Assembly (NCBI GenBank): GCA_019247795.1
Contig: JAFBAK010000357.1
Coordinates: 1 to 37,549 of the forward strand
From: Hyphomicrobiales bacterium
GTDB lineage: Bacteria > Pseudomonadota > Alphaproteobacteria > Rhizobiales > Beijerinckiaceae
Direction of reading: 5' to 3'
Length of the DNA: 37,549 nucleotides
Position numbers and translations under genes: made by a program
Shown: one piece after another, positions 10,696 through 18,084 of the stretch
Layout of the letters: each line of letters opens with the position of its first letter
Position numbering within the stretch: position 1 is the stretch's first letter
Notes under the pieces: model-generated
Database searches by the model: none
What the model saw: the letters and a program-made list of their open reading frames with translations, nothing else
What the model was told of the DNA's origin: nothing

Positions 10696-11312
10696 CGGGC
10701 GAGCTCCCTCAGCCCGAGCTTGATGAGCTGCGACGCCGCCGGGTTCTCACCCGCCGCCTTGAGCGCGACCGCGACCGCGGCGCTCGCCTGGGGTGGCGCG
10801 TAGCCGAGATTGGTGAGGGCGGAGATCGCGTCGGCGACAGGCTGCGGCAAGCCGGCCCTGGCCTCGACCGCGCCCGCGAGCCTCGCGACGAGCGGATCGA
10901 TCGGCGCGAAAGCGGGCGCCTTGTCCTTGAGCTCTGTCACGAGACGCTCGGCGAGCCTGCCGCCCACGCCGGTCGCGCGCTGCAGCTGCGCCTTGTCGCG
11001 ACTGGCGACCGCGCTCGCAAGCTCTCCCGGGTCGAGCGTCGACAAGATGGCGAGCGCGACCTTCGCGCCGACACCTTGAACCGTCTGCAGAAGTCGAAAC
11101 CATTCCCGCTCCGCCTCCTCGCGAAAGCCGAAGAGGCGGATTGCGTCCTCGCGCACTTGCGTCTCGATCAAGAGAGAAACCTCGTCCCCGGCCCGGGGCA
11201 GGGCCTGGAGGCTGCGCGATGAGCATTGGACGAGGTAGCCGACGCCGCTCACGTCGAGGATGACGAAGTCCTCCCCGTAACTATCGACGACGCCTCTGAG
11301 CTTGCCGATCAT
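10692..11312 (-). CDS. ruvA: Holliday junction branch migration protein RuvA
   Basis: Tetrameric protein of 206 residues that binds four-way junctions and loads RuvB. It begins [28 protein letters not shown], the OB-fold domain I, with the family motif [12 protein letters not shown] at about 75-85. Two helix-hairpin-helix motifs follow ([16 protein letters not shown] and [18 protein letters not shown]). The flexible linker leads to domain III (about 160-206), which contacts RuvB and reads [16 protein letters not shown]. The frame is open to 11354 but the ATG at 11312 gives the canonical MIGKLRG start. RuvB is not encoded next to it; bluB follows with an ATGA overlap. Confidence 0.97.
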   Translation of the reverse strand: MIGKLRGVVDSYGEDFVILDVSGVGYLVQCSSRSLQALPRAGDEVSLLIETQVREDAIRLFGFREEAEREWFRLLQTVQGVGAKVALAILSTLDPGELASAVASRDKAQLQRATGVGGRLAERLVTELKDKAPAFAPIDPLVARLAGAVEARAGLPQPVADAISALTNLGYAPPQASAAVAVALKAAGENPAASQLIKLGLRELAR

Positions 11313-11439
11313 ATCAAAGGGTTCCCGCGGCGCCGTCGAGTCGCACTCATCCATACCGGATTTCGCGGCCGAAAAGCGAGTTTGCGGCTCAGATTGTTGG
11401 GGCGCTGGACATTATATGGCACATTCACCCATGAGTGGG

Positions 11440-11820
11440 ATGAAAGAGCCAGCCAGAAAAATCTCCGTCGCGTTTTACCGAACTGCGTCTGGCGAAGAGG
11501 TTGTCCGGGACTGGCAGAAGATCATGAGAAGGAGGAGACCTCCTGGCGCCGAAGGGCTTTCGACACTCGATGAGTGGCTCGAGGAAGATGGCACGCGCGA
11601 AATCTTTCAGGATGTGGCAATAAAAGAAGTTCTGGCCTGGCAGATTTTGGAAGCCATGAAGGCCGAGGGGCTTTCACGCGAGCGTATGGCCGAACGCATG
11701 CATACGAGCCGCTCCCAAATTGGCCGCTTGCTAGATCCCAACGACGGCAACGTAACCCTTTCCACGCTACAGCGAGCGGCCGAACTTCTCGGACGTAAAG
11801 TCAGCGTTGAACTGGTTTAA
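11440..11820 (+). CDS. HigB-type toxin N-terminal remnant fused in frame to an XRE-family antitoxin
   Basis: A 126-residue frame. The first about 28 residues (KISVAFYRTASGEEVVRDWQK) resemble the start of Gp49/HigB-like RelE-fold toxins. After a short basic junction (RRRRPPG) the rest resembles the partner antitoxin: STLDEWLEEDGTREIF, then a Cro/C1 helix-turn-helix in QILEAMKAEGLSRERMAERM and MHTSRSQIGRLLDP, ending TLQRAAELLGRKVSVELV. The middle and end of the toxin are missing. I read it as an internal deletion that fused a two-gene toxin-antitoxin pair; the toxin is surely dead, while the DNA-binding half may be intact. The start is uncertain (ATG at 11416, 11431, 11440 or 11524). It sits opposite in strand to the ruv genes around it. 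Confidence 0.65.
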   Translation: MKEPARKISVAFYRTASGEEVVRDWQKIMRRRRPPGAEGLSTLDEWLEEDGTREIFQDVAIKEVLAWQILEAMKAEGLSRERMAERMHTSRSQIGRLLDPNDGNVTLSTLQRAAELLGRKVSVELV

Positions 11821-11861
11821 CCCTCTCCCGACCATCGCACGGAATAGGAACACCATTCGTT

Positions 11862-12350
11862 TCACGCACCGCCACGTGCTCGATGGTGGGCATGGGTAAT
11901 GGCGACCGCAAGCGCGTCAGCCGCGTCGGCCGCGGGCGGGTCGGCCTTGGGGAGGAGGACGCGGATCATGGCTTCGACCTGATGCTTCTCGGCATGTCCG
12001 ACGCCGACGACCGTCTTCTTGATGAGGTTCGCCGCGTATTCGGCGACCGGCAGGCCGAGCAGCGCCGGGACGAGAAGCGCGACGCCGCGGGCTTGGCCGA
12101 GCTTCAGCGTCGCCCGCGCATCCTTGCTCACGAACGTCTCCTCGACCGCAGCTTCGCGTGGGGCGTGCTCGGCGATGATCGCGCTCAAGCCCTCGTGCAA
12201 TTGCAGCAGCCTTTCGGCGAGCGAACGCTTCTCGCTGCTCGTGACGACTCCGCAAGCGATAAAGGAAAGCCGCGTCCCCTCCACGGCGATGACGCCCCAG
12301 CCGGTTCGCCGCAAGCCCGGATCGAGGCCGATCAGGCGCAGATCGCGCAG
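11862..12350 (-). CDS. ruvC: Holliday junction resolvase RuvC, apparently CTG-initiated
   Basis: Endonuclease that cleaves Holliday junctions symmetrically, here 162 residues. The catalytic carboxylates are visible: aspartate in [12 protein letters not shown] (residue 10), glutamates in AVEETF (70-71), and aspartates in [11 protein letters not shown] (142 and 145). KHQVEAMI, near the end, is also typical. No ATG, GTG or TTG occurs in frame upstream of the first catalytic aspartate before the stops near 12370; the TTG at 12314 would delete it. The CTG at 12348-12350 follows GGAGG by exactly six bases, within the end of yebC (stop 12352-12354), so I place the start there. It is cotranscribed with yebC. 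Confidence 0.88.
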   Translation of the reverse strand: MRDLRLIGLDPGLRRTGWGVIAVEGTRLSFIACGVVTSSEKRSLAERLLQLHEGLSAIIAEHAPREAAVEETFVSKDARATLKLGQARGVALLVPALLGLPVAEYAANLIKKTVVGVGHAEKHQVEAMIRVLLPKADPPAADAADALAVAITHAHHRARGGA

Positions 12351-12351
12351 C

Positions 12352-13098
12352 TCACCCCTCCATCTTCGTCATCAGCGTGTCCGAGATCTCGAAATTCGCA
12401 TAGACCTTCTGGACGTCGTCATTGTCCTCGAGCGTGTCGACGAGGCGGATGAGCTTCTCGCCGCTCTCATCATCGACCGGCACGGTGTTTTGCGGACGCC
12501 AGGCAAGCGTCGCCTTGCGGGGCGGGCCGATTTTCGCCTCGAGCGCTTTCGCGGTTTCGGCGAGATCCTCGGCCACGCAGATGATCTCGTGCCCGTCGGC
12601 CGTCGATGACACGTCGCTCGCGCCCGCCTCGATCGCCGCCTCGAGCATCGCCTCTTCGCTTGCGGCTTTCGCGTCGTATTCGATGAGGCCGATGCGCTGG
12701 AACATGAAGGAGACGGCGCCGGATTCCGCAAGATTGCCGCCGCTCTTGGTGAAATAGGAGCGGATCTCGGAGGCGGTGCGGTTGCGATTGTCCGTCAAGG
12801 CCTCGACGATGAGTGCGACGCCGCCCGGTCCATAACCCTCGTAACGGACCTCGTCGTAGTTCTCCGCGTCGCCGCCTTGCGCCTTCTTCACGGCGCGTTC
12901 GATATTGTCCTTCGGCATATTCTCGGCGCGCGCCGCCTGGATCGCAAGGCGAAGACGTGGGTTGAACGCCGGATCGGCCTGGCCGATCTTCGCCGCGACG
13001 GTGATCTCGCGGGCAAGCTTTGCGAAGAGCTTGGCGCGCACCGCGTCCTGCTTGCCCTTGCGGTGCATGATGTTTTTGAACTGGGAATGCCCGGCCAT
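12352..13098 (-). CDS. yebC: YebC/PmpR family protein (transcription or translation factor)
   Basis: Protein of 248 residues of the YebC/TACO1 family, which has been described both as a DNA-binding regulator and as a factor that relieves ribosome stalling. The N-terminus [17 protein letters not shown], the stretch [24 protein letters not shown] and the block [28 protein letters not shown] are diagnostic. ATG at 13098 (MAGHSQF) is preceded by GGAG; a TTG directly before it is in frame but not needed. The yebC-ruvC-ruvA order is ancestral in proteobacteria. Its stop region carries the Shine-Dalgarno of ruvC. No obvious truncation. Confidence 0.95.
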   Translation of the reverse strand: MAGHSQFKNIMHRKGKQDAVRAKLFAKLAREITVAAKIGQADPAFNPRLRLAIQAARAENMPKDNIERAVKKAQGGDAENYDEVRYEGYGPGGVALIVEALTDNRNRTASEIRSYFTKSGGNLAESGAVSFMFQRIGLIEYDAKAASEEAMLEAAIEAGASDVSSTADGHEIICVAEDLAETAKALEAKIGPPRKATLAWRPQNTVPVDDESGEKLIRLVDTLEDNDDVQKVYANFEISDTLMTKMEG

Positions 13099-13257
13099 CA
13101 AGGTCTCCGGCTGGCTGGAACCGCAATGATGCTGAAGGCTGCGCTTATAAGGCAGGCATGGGCGCGAACCAAGGCTCGGGACCCAGGCTCGCGATCAAGG
13201 TGACATGGCCTTTGGAATATGGGCTTTACCCATTTTTTAACCATAAGCACCGCTTAA

Positions 13258-14487
13258 ATGGCGCCCATGCCGAATACCATCTCTCGCCTGCGATTTCGTC
13301 CCTTTGACGCTCTCCTTTTGGGAGCGGTGGCCCTCATTGGTCTTGCTTCGGGTCCGGCTCGCGCCGAACAGGATTTCGGCGCCTGTCTCGAAAGCATGCG
13401 GGCCGATGCGACGGCGAAGGGGGTGTCTGCCGCGACGTTCGATGCGCAGTTGCGCGGTCTTTCTCCAGACAGGACTGTGCTCGACTTGCAGCAGGAGCAG
13501 CCGGAGTTCAAGACGCCGATCTGGGATTATCTGGCCGCGCTCGTCGACGATCAGCGCATCGCGGACGGTCGGGCCATGCTGGCGCAATGGCGTTCGACGC
13601 TGGATGCCGTCGAGGCGCGTTTCGGGGTCGATCGGCATGTGGTGGTCGCCGTCTGGGGCGTCGAATCCGATTTCGGCAAATCCATCGGCAAGCGACCTTT
13701 GATCCAGTCGCTTGCGACACTTGCGTGCTACGGCGAGAAGGCCTCGTATTTTCGCCACGAGTTGATCACGACGCTGAAGATCATCGACGACGGCAACGTC
13801 AACCCGGCGCACCTCGTGGGGTCGTGGGCCGGAGCCTTCGGGCATACGCAATTCATGCCTTCCACCTTCATGCGGCTCGCTGTCGACATGGACGGCAGCG
13901 GCAACCGCGACATCGTCGATTCGGTCCCAAATGCTCTCGGCTCCACCGCGAATTTCCTGCGCAAATCCGGCTGGACGACAGGGGAGAGCTGGGGATTCGA
14001 GGTCGTCCTGCCGGACGGATATCGCGGCCCTACCGGACGCGGTGCCAAGCGGCCATTTTCCGCTTGGGCTGCCGCCGGCGTCAGGCGGGCCGATGGTCGC
14101 GCCCTTCCGGCGGCAGGCACCGCAGGCCTCATCGTTCCGGCGGGGCGCGAGGGGCCGGCCTTTTTGGTGACCCATAATTTCGATGCGATCTATTCCTACA
14201 ACGCGGCCGAATCCTATGCGCTCGCGATCTCGCTTCTTTCCGATCGACTGAAGGGTGCGGGTCCGCTCGTCGGCACCTGGCCGACGAATGATCGGGGCCT
14301 CTCGCGAGCCGAGCGCAAGGAGGTCCAGGCCCTCCTGACGCAACGCGGCTACGATGTCGGCACACCGGATGGCGCCGTCGGCGCCAAGACGCATGAGGCG
14401 ATCAAGGCCTACGAGGCGAGGCTCGGCTTGCCGCCGACAGGCCGGCCTGGCGGTGTGGTGCTCGACGCCTTGCGCGCGGGAAGATAG
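13258..14487 (+). CDS. MltB-type lytic murein transglycosylase with peptidoglycan-binding domain
   Basis: Periplasmic enzyme of 409 residues that cleaves the MurNAc-GlcNAc bond with formation of 1,6-anhydro-MurNAc. A signal peptide (about 1-36, ending ARAE) is followed by the GH103/MltB domain: the catalytic glutamate is E136 in AVWGVESDFG, with TLACYGEKASYFRHEL and SWAGAFGHTQFMPSTF further on, and a YNAAESYALAI stretch near its end. The C-terminal 65 residues form a peptidoglycan-binding type 1 domain (LLTQRGYDVGTPDGAVGAKT-HEAIKAYE). No lipobox is seen, so it is probably soluble in the periplasm. The start could instead be the ATG three codons later. Confidence 0.92.
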   Translation: MAPMPNTISRLRFRPFDALLLGAVALIGLASGPARAEQDFGACLESMRADATAKGVSAATFDAQLRGLSPDRTVLDLQQEQPEFKTPIWDYLAALVDDQRIADGRAMLAQWRSTLDAVEARFGVDRHVVVAVWGVESDFGKSIGKRPLIQSLATLACYGEKASYFRHELITTLKIIDDGNVNPAHLVGSWAGAFGHTQFMPSTFMRLAVDMDGSGNRDIVDSVPNALGSTANFLRKSGWTTGESWGFEVVLPDGYRGPTGRGAKRPFSAWAAAGVRRADGRALPAAGTAGLIVPAGREGPAFLVTHNFDAIYSYNAAESYALAISLLSDRLKGAGPLVGTWPTNDRGLSRAERKEVQALLTQRGYDVGTPDGAVGAKTHEAIKAYEARLGLPPTGRPGGVVLDALRAGR

Positions 14488-14550
14488 CCTCGCGAAGTCC
14501 CTGACCGTCCAAGTCTCGTGAGTCTTGTGGGGTCGAGGGCAAACCGTGCC

Positions 14551-14596
14551 GAGCGCCGCTTCAGACTCGAGGTAAGGCGCTCCACCGGGGAGCGCC
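14551..14596 (+). promoter_or_regulatory. Candidate RNA switch masking the PPK2 ribosome-binding site
   Basis: GGCGCTCC (14576-14583) pairs perfectly with GGAGCGCC (14589-14596) around the loop ACCGG. The second arm includes the GGGGAG Shine-Dalgarno of the PPK2 gene, whose ATG is at 14600. The same GGCGCTC can instead pair with GAGCGCC at 14551-14557, which would free the ribosome-binding site. Two mutually exclusive hairpins, one of them masking translation, are the layout of a riboswitch, thermometer or attenuator-like control; the trigger is not visible. Confidence 0.45.
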
Positions 14597-14599
14597 GCA

Positions 14600-15430
14600 A
14601 TGGATTACCGCAAAGAGTTCATCGTCAAGCCCGAGACCCCGGTGCGTCTCGACCGCATCGACACGCGCTTCACGGCTCTCGCGCTCGACAATCACGACAT
14701 CGACACACGCATCGAGAAGAACCGTGCCCGCATTGCCGATCAGCAATTGCGCATCTATGCCGAGCGGCGCCATTCGGTGTTGATCGTGCTGCAAGGTCTC
14801 GACGCGGCCGGCAAGGACAGCGTCGTCAAGCACATCTTCTCGGCGATGAACCCCATGAGCTGCACGGTCACCGCCTTCAAGGTGCCGACGCCGGAGGAGG
14901 CCGCGCATGATTTCTTGTGGCGCCATCACAAACGCGCGCCGGCGAGCGGCTGGGTCTCGATCTTCAATCGGAGCCACTACGAGGCGGTGCTGGTCGAGCG
15001 CGTGCACAAGCTGGTGTCGAAGAAAGTGTGGTCGAAGCGCTACGAGATGATCAACGCGTTCGAGAAGCTTCTGCACCGCCATCAAACGACCGTGATCAAA
15101 CTCTTCCTCCACATTTCCAAGGAAGAGCAGCTTCGCCGGTTCAAGGATCGGCTGGACGATCCCGACAAGCGCTGGAAGATCAGCGAGGACGATTACAGAG
15201 AGCGTGCCTTCTGGGCTGACTACATGAAGGCTTATGAGGACGCGCTCTCGAAGACCAGCACCGGGCGTGCTCCTTGGTATGTCATCCCGTCGGACCGCAA
15301 GCGCGTGCGCAATTTCGTGGCTTCGGAGATCGTCGCCGACACCCTCGACGAACTCAAGATCTCGCGACCGAAGCCGTCGGTCGACATCGAGATGATCCGG
15401 AAAAAATATCACGAGGCGCAGGAGTCCTGA
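14600..15430 (+). CDS. PPK2 family polyphosphate kinase / polyphosphate:nucleotide phosphotransferase
   Basis: Transfers phosphate between polyphosphate and nucleotides. The protein has 276 residues and a single PPK2 domain. Walker A is GLDAAGKDS at 66-74; the Walker B-like FNRSHYEAVLVERVHKLV block at about 121-138 and the lid stretch RFKDRLDDPDKRWKIS with DDYRERAFWADYMKAYE are family signatures, as is the terminal TGRAPWYVIPSDRK-RVRNF. The size and RFKDRLDDPDKRWK lid suggest the class that phosphorylates NMP/NDP, but class cannot be fixed here. Its ribosome-binding site is in a hairpin. The next gene begins at the base after its stop, so the two are coupled. Confidence 0.93.
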   Translation: MDYRKEFIVKPETPVRLDRIDTRFTALALDNHDIDTRIEKNRARIADQQLRIYAERRHSVLIVLQGLDAAGKDSVVKHIFSAMNPMSCTVTAFKVPTPEEAAHDFLWRHHKRAPASGWVSIFNRSHYEAVLVERVHKLVSKKVWSKRYEMINAFEKLLHRHQTTVIKLFLHISKEEQLRRFKDRLDDPDKRWKISEDDYRERAFWADYMKAYEDALSKTSTGRAPWYVIPSDRKRVRNFVASEIVADTLDELKISRPKPSVDIEMIRKKYHEAQES

Positions 15431-17488
15431 ATGAAGAGCCGGTGGTCGGAACCGGAGGCGAGGCGAGCCGTCGCCCATTATGCGGAACGCGGCATCGGCG
15501 AGGATCTCGCCTTGCGGACCTATTCGGCGCGGCTTCTCGGCGGCGACCGGCGGCTCGTCCTCCATGGTGGTGGCAACACCTCGGTCAAGACGTGCATGCG
15601 CGACGTCTATGGGGACGAGGTGCGCGTCCTTTGCGTCAAGGGAAGCGGTTGGGATCTCGCGACCATCGAACCCGAAGGTCATCCGGCCGTGCGCCTCGAG
15701 CCGCTCTTGCGCTTGCGCAGGCTCGACAAGCTTACCGACGAGGAGATGGTGAGCGTGCAGCGTGCCAACCTCCTCGACAGTGCCGCGCCGAATCCATCGG
15801 TCGAGACCCTGCTGCACGCTTTCCTGCCGCAAAAATTCGTCGATCACACGCATTCGGTTGCCGCGGTGGCGATTGCCGATCAGCCGGAAGTCGAGGAAAT
15901 CTGCCGGCGCATTTACGGCGAGCGCCTCGCTTGCGTGCCCTATGTTCTTCCGGGCTTCGGTCTCGCGAAAGCGGCGGCGTCCGCCTTCGAAGCCAATCCG
16001 GAAGTCGAAGGCCTGATGCTCATCAAGCACGGCATCTTCACCTTCGGCGCCACGGCGCGCGAAGCCTATGAACGCATGATCGAACTCGTGACGCTCGCCG
16101 AAAGTTACATCGCGGTGACCGCAAGGCCGCGCCCAAAGCCCCGGGAGCAGTCGCGACACCCGGCCACCGACGAAGCCGAATTATTGGCGGCTCTGCGAGG
16201 CATGCTGGGGAGTGCGGCGCAAGGCAAATGGCCGCGCCACTGGATCATGGATTGCCGCAAGGGGCCGGATATCGAGGCTTTCCTCGGCGATGACAAGCTC
16301 GCAGCATGCGCGCTGCGCGGCCCGGCCACGCCCGATCACATCATCCGCCTGAAAGGCAAACCGCTCCTGCTTCTCCCCGCGCGGTGCGGCGAGCTCAAGG
16401 CCTGGGCAGAAAAAGCGGCGCTGGCGATTGGGGATTATGCCGCCGAGTATGAGAATTATTTTCAGCGTCAAAACGCGCGCGCTGGCGGCAGGAAGAAAGC
16501 GCTCGATCCGATGCCCCGCATCATCCTCGTTCCCGGCGTCGGCATTGTGGGAATCGGCAAGGACAAGGCTGACGCAAAAATCGTGGCGGATCTGTTCGAA
16601 GCGGCCATGGCCTCGATGATCGGGGCCGAGGCGATCGGCCGCTACGAGCCTATCGGGGAGGATGACCAATTCGACATGGAGTATTGGTCCCTCGAGCAGG
16701 CAAAGCTTGGCAAGTCGGCACCCAAACGCCTGGGCGGCCATGTCGTCGTCGTCACGGGGGGCGCGGGCGCGATCGGCGCTGCGACCGCGACAGCTTTCGC
16801 GCGCGAGGGTGCGGAAATCGCGCTACTCGACATCGACTCGCAAGCGGTCGCCCGGATCGCGAAATCGCTGGGAGGCTCGGCGCTCGCGGTTTCCTGCGAT
16901 GTGACCGATCAGGGATCGGTCGCCTCTGCCTTCACCAAGGTCGTCGAATGTTTCGGCGGGGTCGACATCCTGGTATCGAATGCCGGAACGGCGCTGACCG
17001 GCATGATCGCCGAAATTTCGGACGAGATCTTGCGCCGAAGCTTCGAGATCAATTTCTTCGCGCACCAGAATGTGGCCCGCGAGGCTGTCGCAATCATGAA
17101 GCGGCAAAAGCTGGGTGGTGTGCTCCTGTTCAACGTATCGAAACAGGCGGTGAATCCGGGTCCGAATTTCGGCGCATACGGGACGTCAAAGGCGGCCCTC
17201 CTCGCGCTTGTGCGTCAATACGCGCTGGAGCACGGTGCCGACGGCATTCGCGCCAATGCGCTCAATCCCGATCGCATCCGCTCGGGCCTGCTCACGCCCC
17301 AGATGATCCAACAACGCGCCGCCACTCGCGGCGTCTCGCCTTCCGAATACATGGCGGGCAATCTCTTGCGCGAGGAAGTCACCGCGCAAGACGTTGCCGA
17401 TGCCTTCGTGGCTCAAGCTCTGATGCAGAAGACCACCGGCGATGTGATGACGGTCGATGGCGGGAACGTAGCCGCGATGATGCGGTAG
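15431..17488 (+). CDS. Bifunctional class II aldolase / short-chain dehydrogenase
   Basis: Fusion protein of 685 residues in the RhaD/YuxG-like group. Residues about 1-400 are a class II aldolase/adducin domain with zinc ligands in DHTHSVA (H139, H141) and KHGIFTFG (H200) and a glutamate at 125; FGGGN-like HGGGNTS at 46-51 binds phosphate. Residues about 436-685 are an NAD(P)-dependent short-chain dehydrogenase: TGGAGAIG at 442-449, SNAGT, Ser570, and Y583-x3-K587 in GAYGTSKAA. Such proteins process deoxy-sugar or hydroxy-aldehyde phosphates, oxidising lactaldehyde in the rhamnose case. The substrate here is unknown. AGGAG six bases upstream overlaps the PPK2 end. Confidence 0.9.
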   Translation: MKSRWSEPEARRAVAHYAERGIGEDLALRTYSARLLGGDRRLVLHGGGNTSVKTCMRDVYGDEVRVLCVKGSGWDLATIEPEGHPAVRLEPLLRLRRLDKLTDEEMVSVQRANLLDSAAPNPSVETLLHAFLPQKFVDHTHSVAAVAIADQPEVEEICRRIYGERLACVPYVLPGFGLAKAAASAFEANPEVEGLMLIKHGIFTFGATAREAYERMIELVTLAESYIAVTARPRPKPREQSRHPATDEAELLAALRGMLGSAAQGKWPRHWIMDCRKGPDIEAFLGDDKLAACALRGPATPDHIIRLKGKPLLLLPARCGELKAWAEKAALAIGDYAAEYENYFQRQNARAGGRKKALDPMPRIILVPGVGIVGIGKDKADAKIVADLFEAAMASMIGAEAIGRYEPIGEDDQFDMEYWSLEQAKLGKSAPKRLGGHVVVVTGGAGAIGAATATAFAREGAEIALLDIDSQAVARIAKSLGGSALAVSCDVTDQGSVASAFTKVVECFGGVDILVSNAGTALTGMIAEISDEILRRSFEINFFAHQNVAREAVAIMKRQKLGGVLLFNVSKQAVNPGPNFGAYGTSKAALLALVRQYALEHGADGIRANALNPDRIRSGLLTPQMIQQRAATRGVSPSEYMAGNLLREEVTAQDVADAFVAQALMQKTTGDVMTVDGGNVAAMMR

Positions 17489-17504
17489 GACCAGGAGGGT
17501 GCGC

Positions 17505-17960
17505 ATGGAGACGAAACAAAAGGGCAGCAACGACCCGCTTTCCGGGAACGCGCCGAACCCCGAAGCCTTGTCGCGAATATCGAGCTTCCACGCGCATATT
17601 TATTACGATCCCGCCGCGACGCGTGACAAAGCCGAGCGCTTGCGTCAGCTCGTGGCGGAGCGCTTCCTCGTGCGCAACGGCTCCTGGCATGATCTCCCCG
17701 TTGGGCCGCATCCGAGCGCCATGTTCCAGATCTCCTTTGCGAAGGAGGTATTTCCCAAAATCGTGCCTTGGCTGATGCTGAACCGTCTCGGGCTCACCAT
17801 CCTGGTTCACCCCAATACGGATCGGCCGCGAGACGACCATCTCAATCATGCGCTGTGGATGGGGAGCGTGCTGCCGCTCGACGCCAGCCATCTGCCACAA
17901 GCCGATGCGCCGGAGCCTCCGCTCGAACCGAACACGCAGCCTCATATCTCGCCTGAATAA
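17505..17960 (+). CDS. DOPA 4,5-dioxygenase family protein
   Basis: Small protein of 151 residues with the conserved pattern ISSFHAHIYYDP near the start, GPHPSAMFQISF in the middle and LTILVHPNTDRPRDDHLNHALWMG further on. The paired histidines (FHAHIYY, VHPN, DDHLNHALW) fit the small extradiol-type DOPA 4,5-dioxygenase family, known from betalain synthesis in fungi and from bacterial homologues of unclear role. The ATG at 17505 follows AGGAGG by six bases; the GTG at 17499 is a worse choice. It starts 16 bases after the aldolase/dehydrogenase and is probably in the same operon. A ring-cleaving activity is inferred from the family only. Confidence 0.8.
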   Translation: METKQKGSNDPLSGNAPNPEALSRISSFHAHIYYDPAATRDKAERLRQLVAERFLVRNGSWHDLPVGPHPSAMFQISFAKEVFPKIVPWLMLNRLGLTILVHPNTDRPRDDHLNHALWMGSVLPLDASHLPQADAPEPPLEPNTQPHISPE

Positions 17961-18084
17961 AGGACGATCGGGATCGGCGGGAAGCGGGTTTTCGAAGAGA
18001 TCTTGGTCGGGCAGAAAAGTCCGAGCATGGTGACGAGCGAGCATGAAGTCCGTCGTTCGCCAGGGGCGATCCGTATCCTTCCCC

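Noticed and set aside
13219-13238. ATGGG-CTTTA-CCCAT followed by TTTTT, terminator-like, before the transglycosylase gene
   Set aside because: The stem is only 5 bases and both adjacent genes read away from it, so there is no transcript to end.
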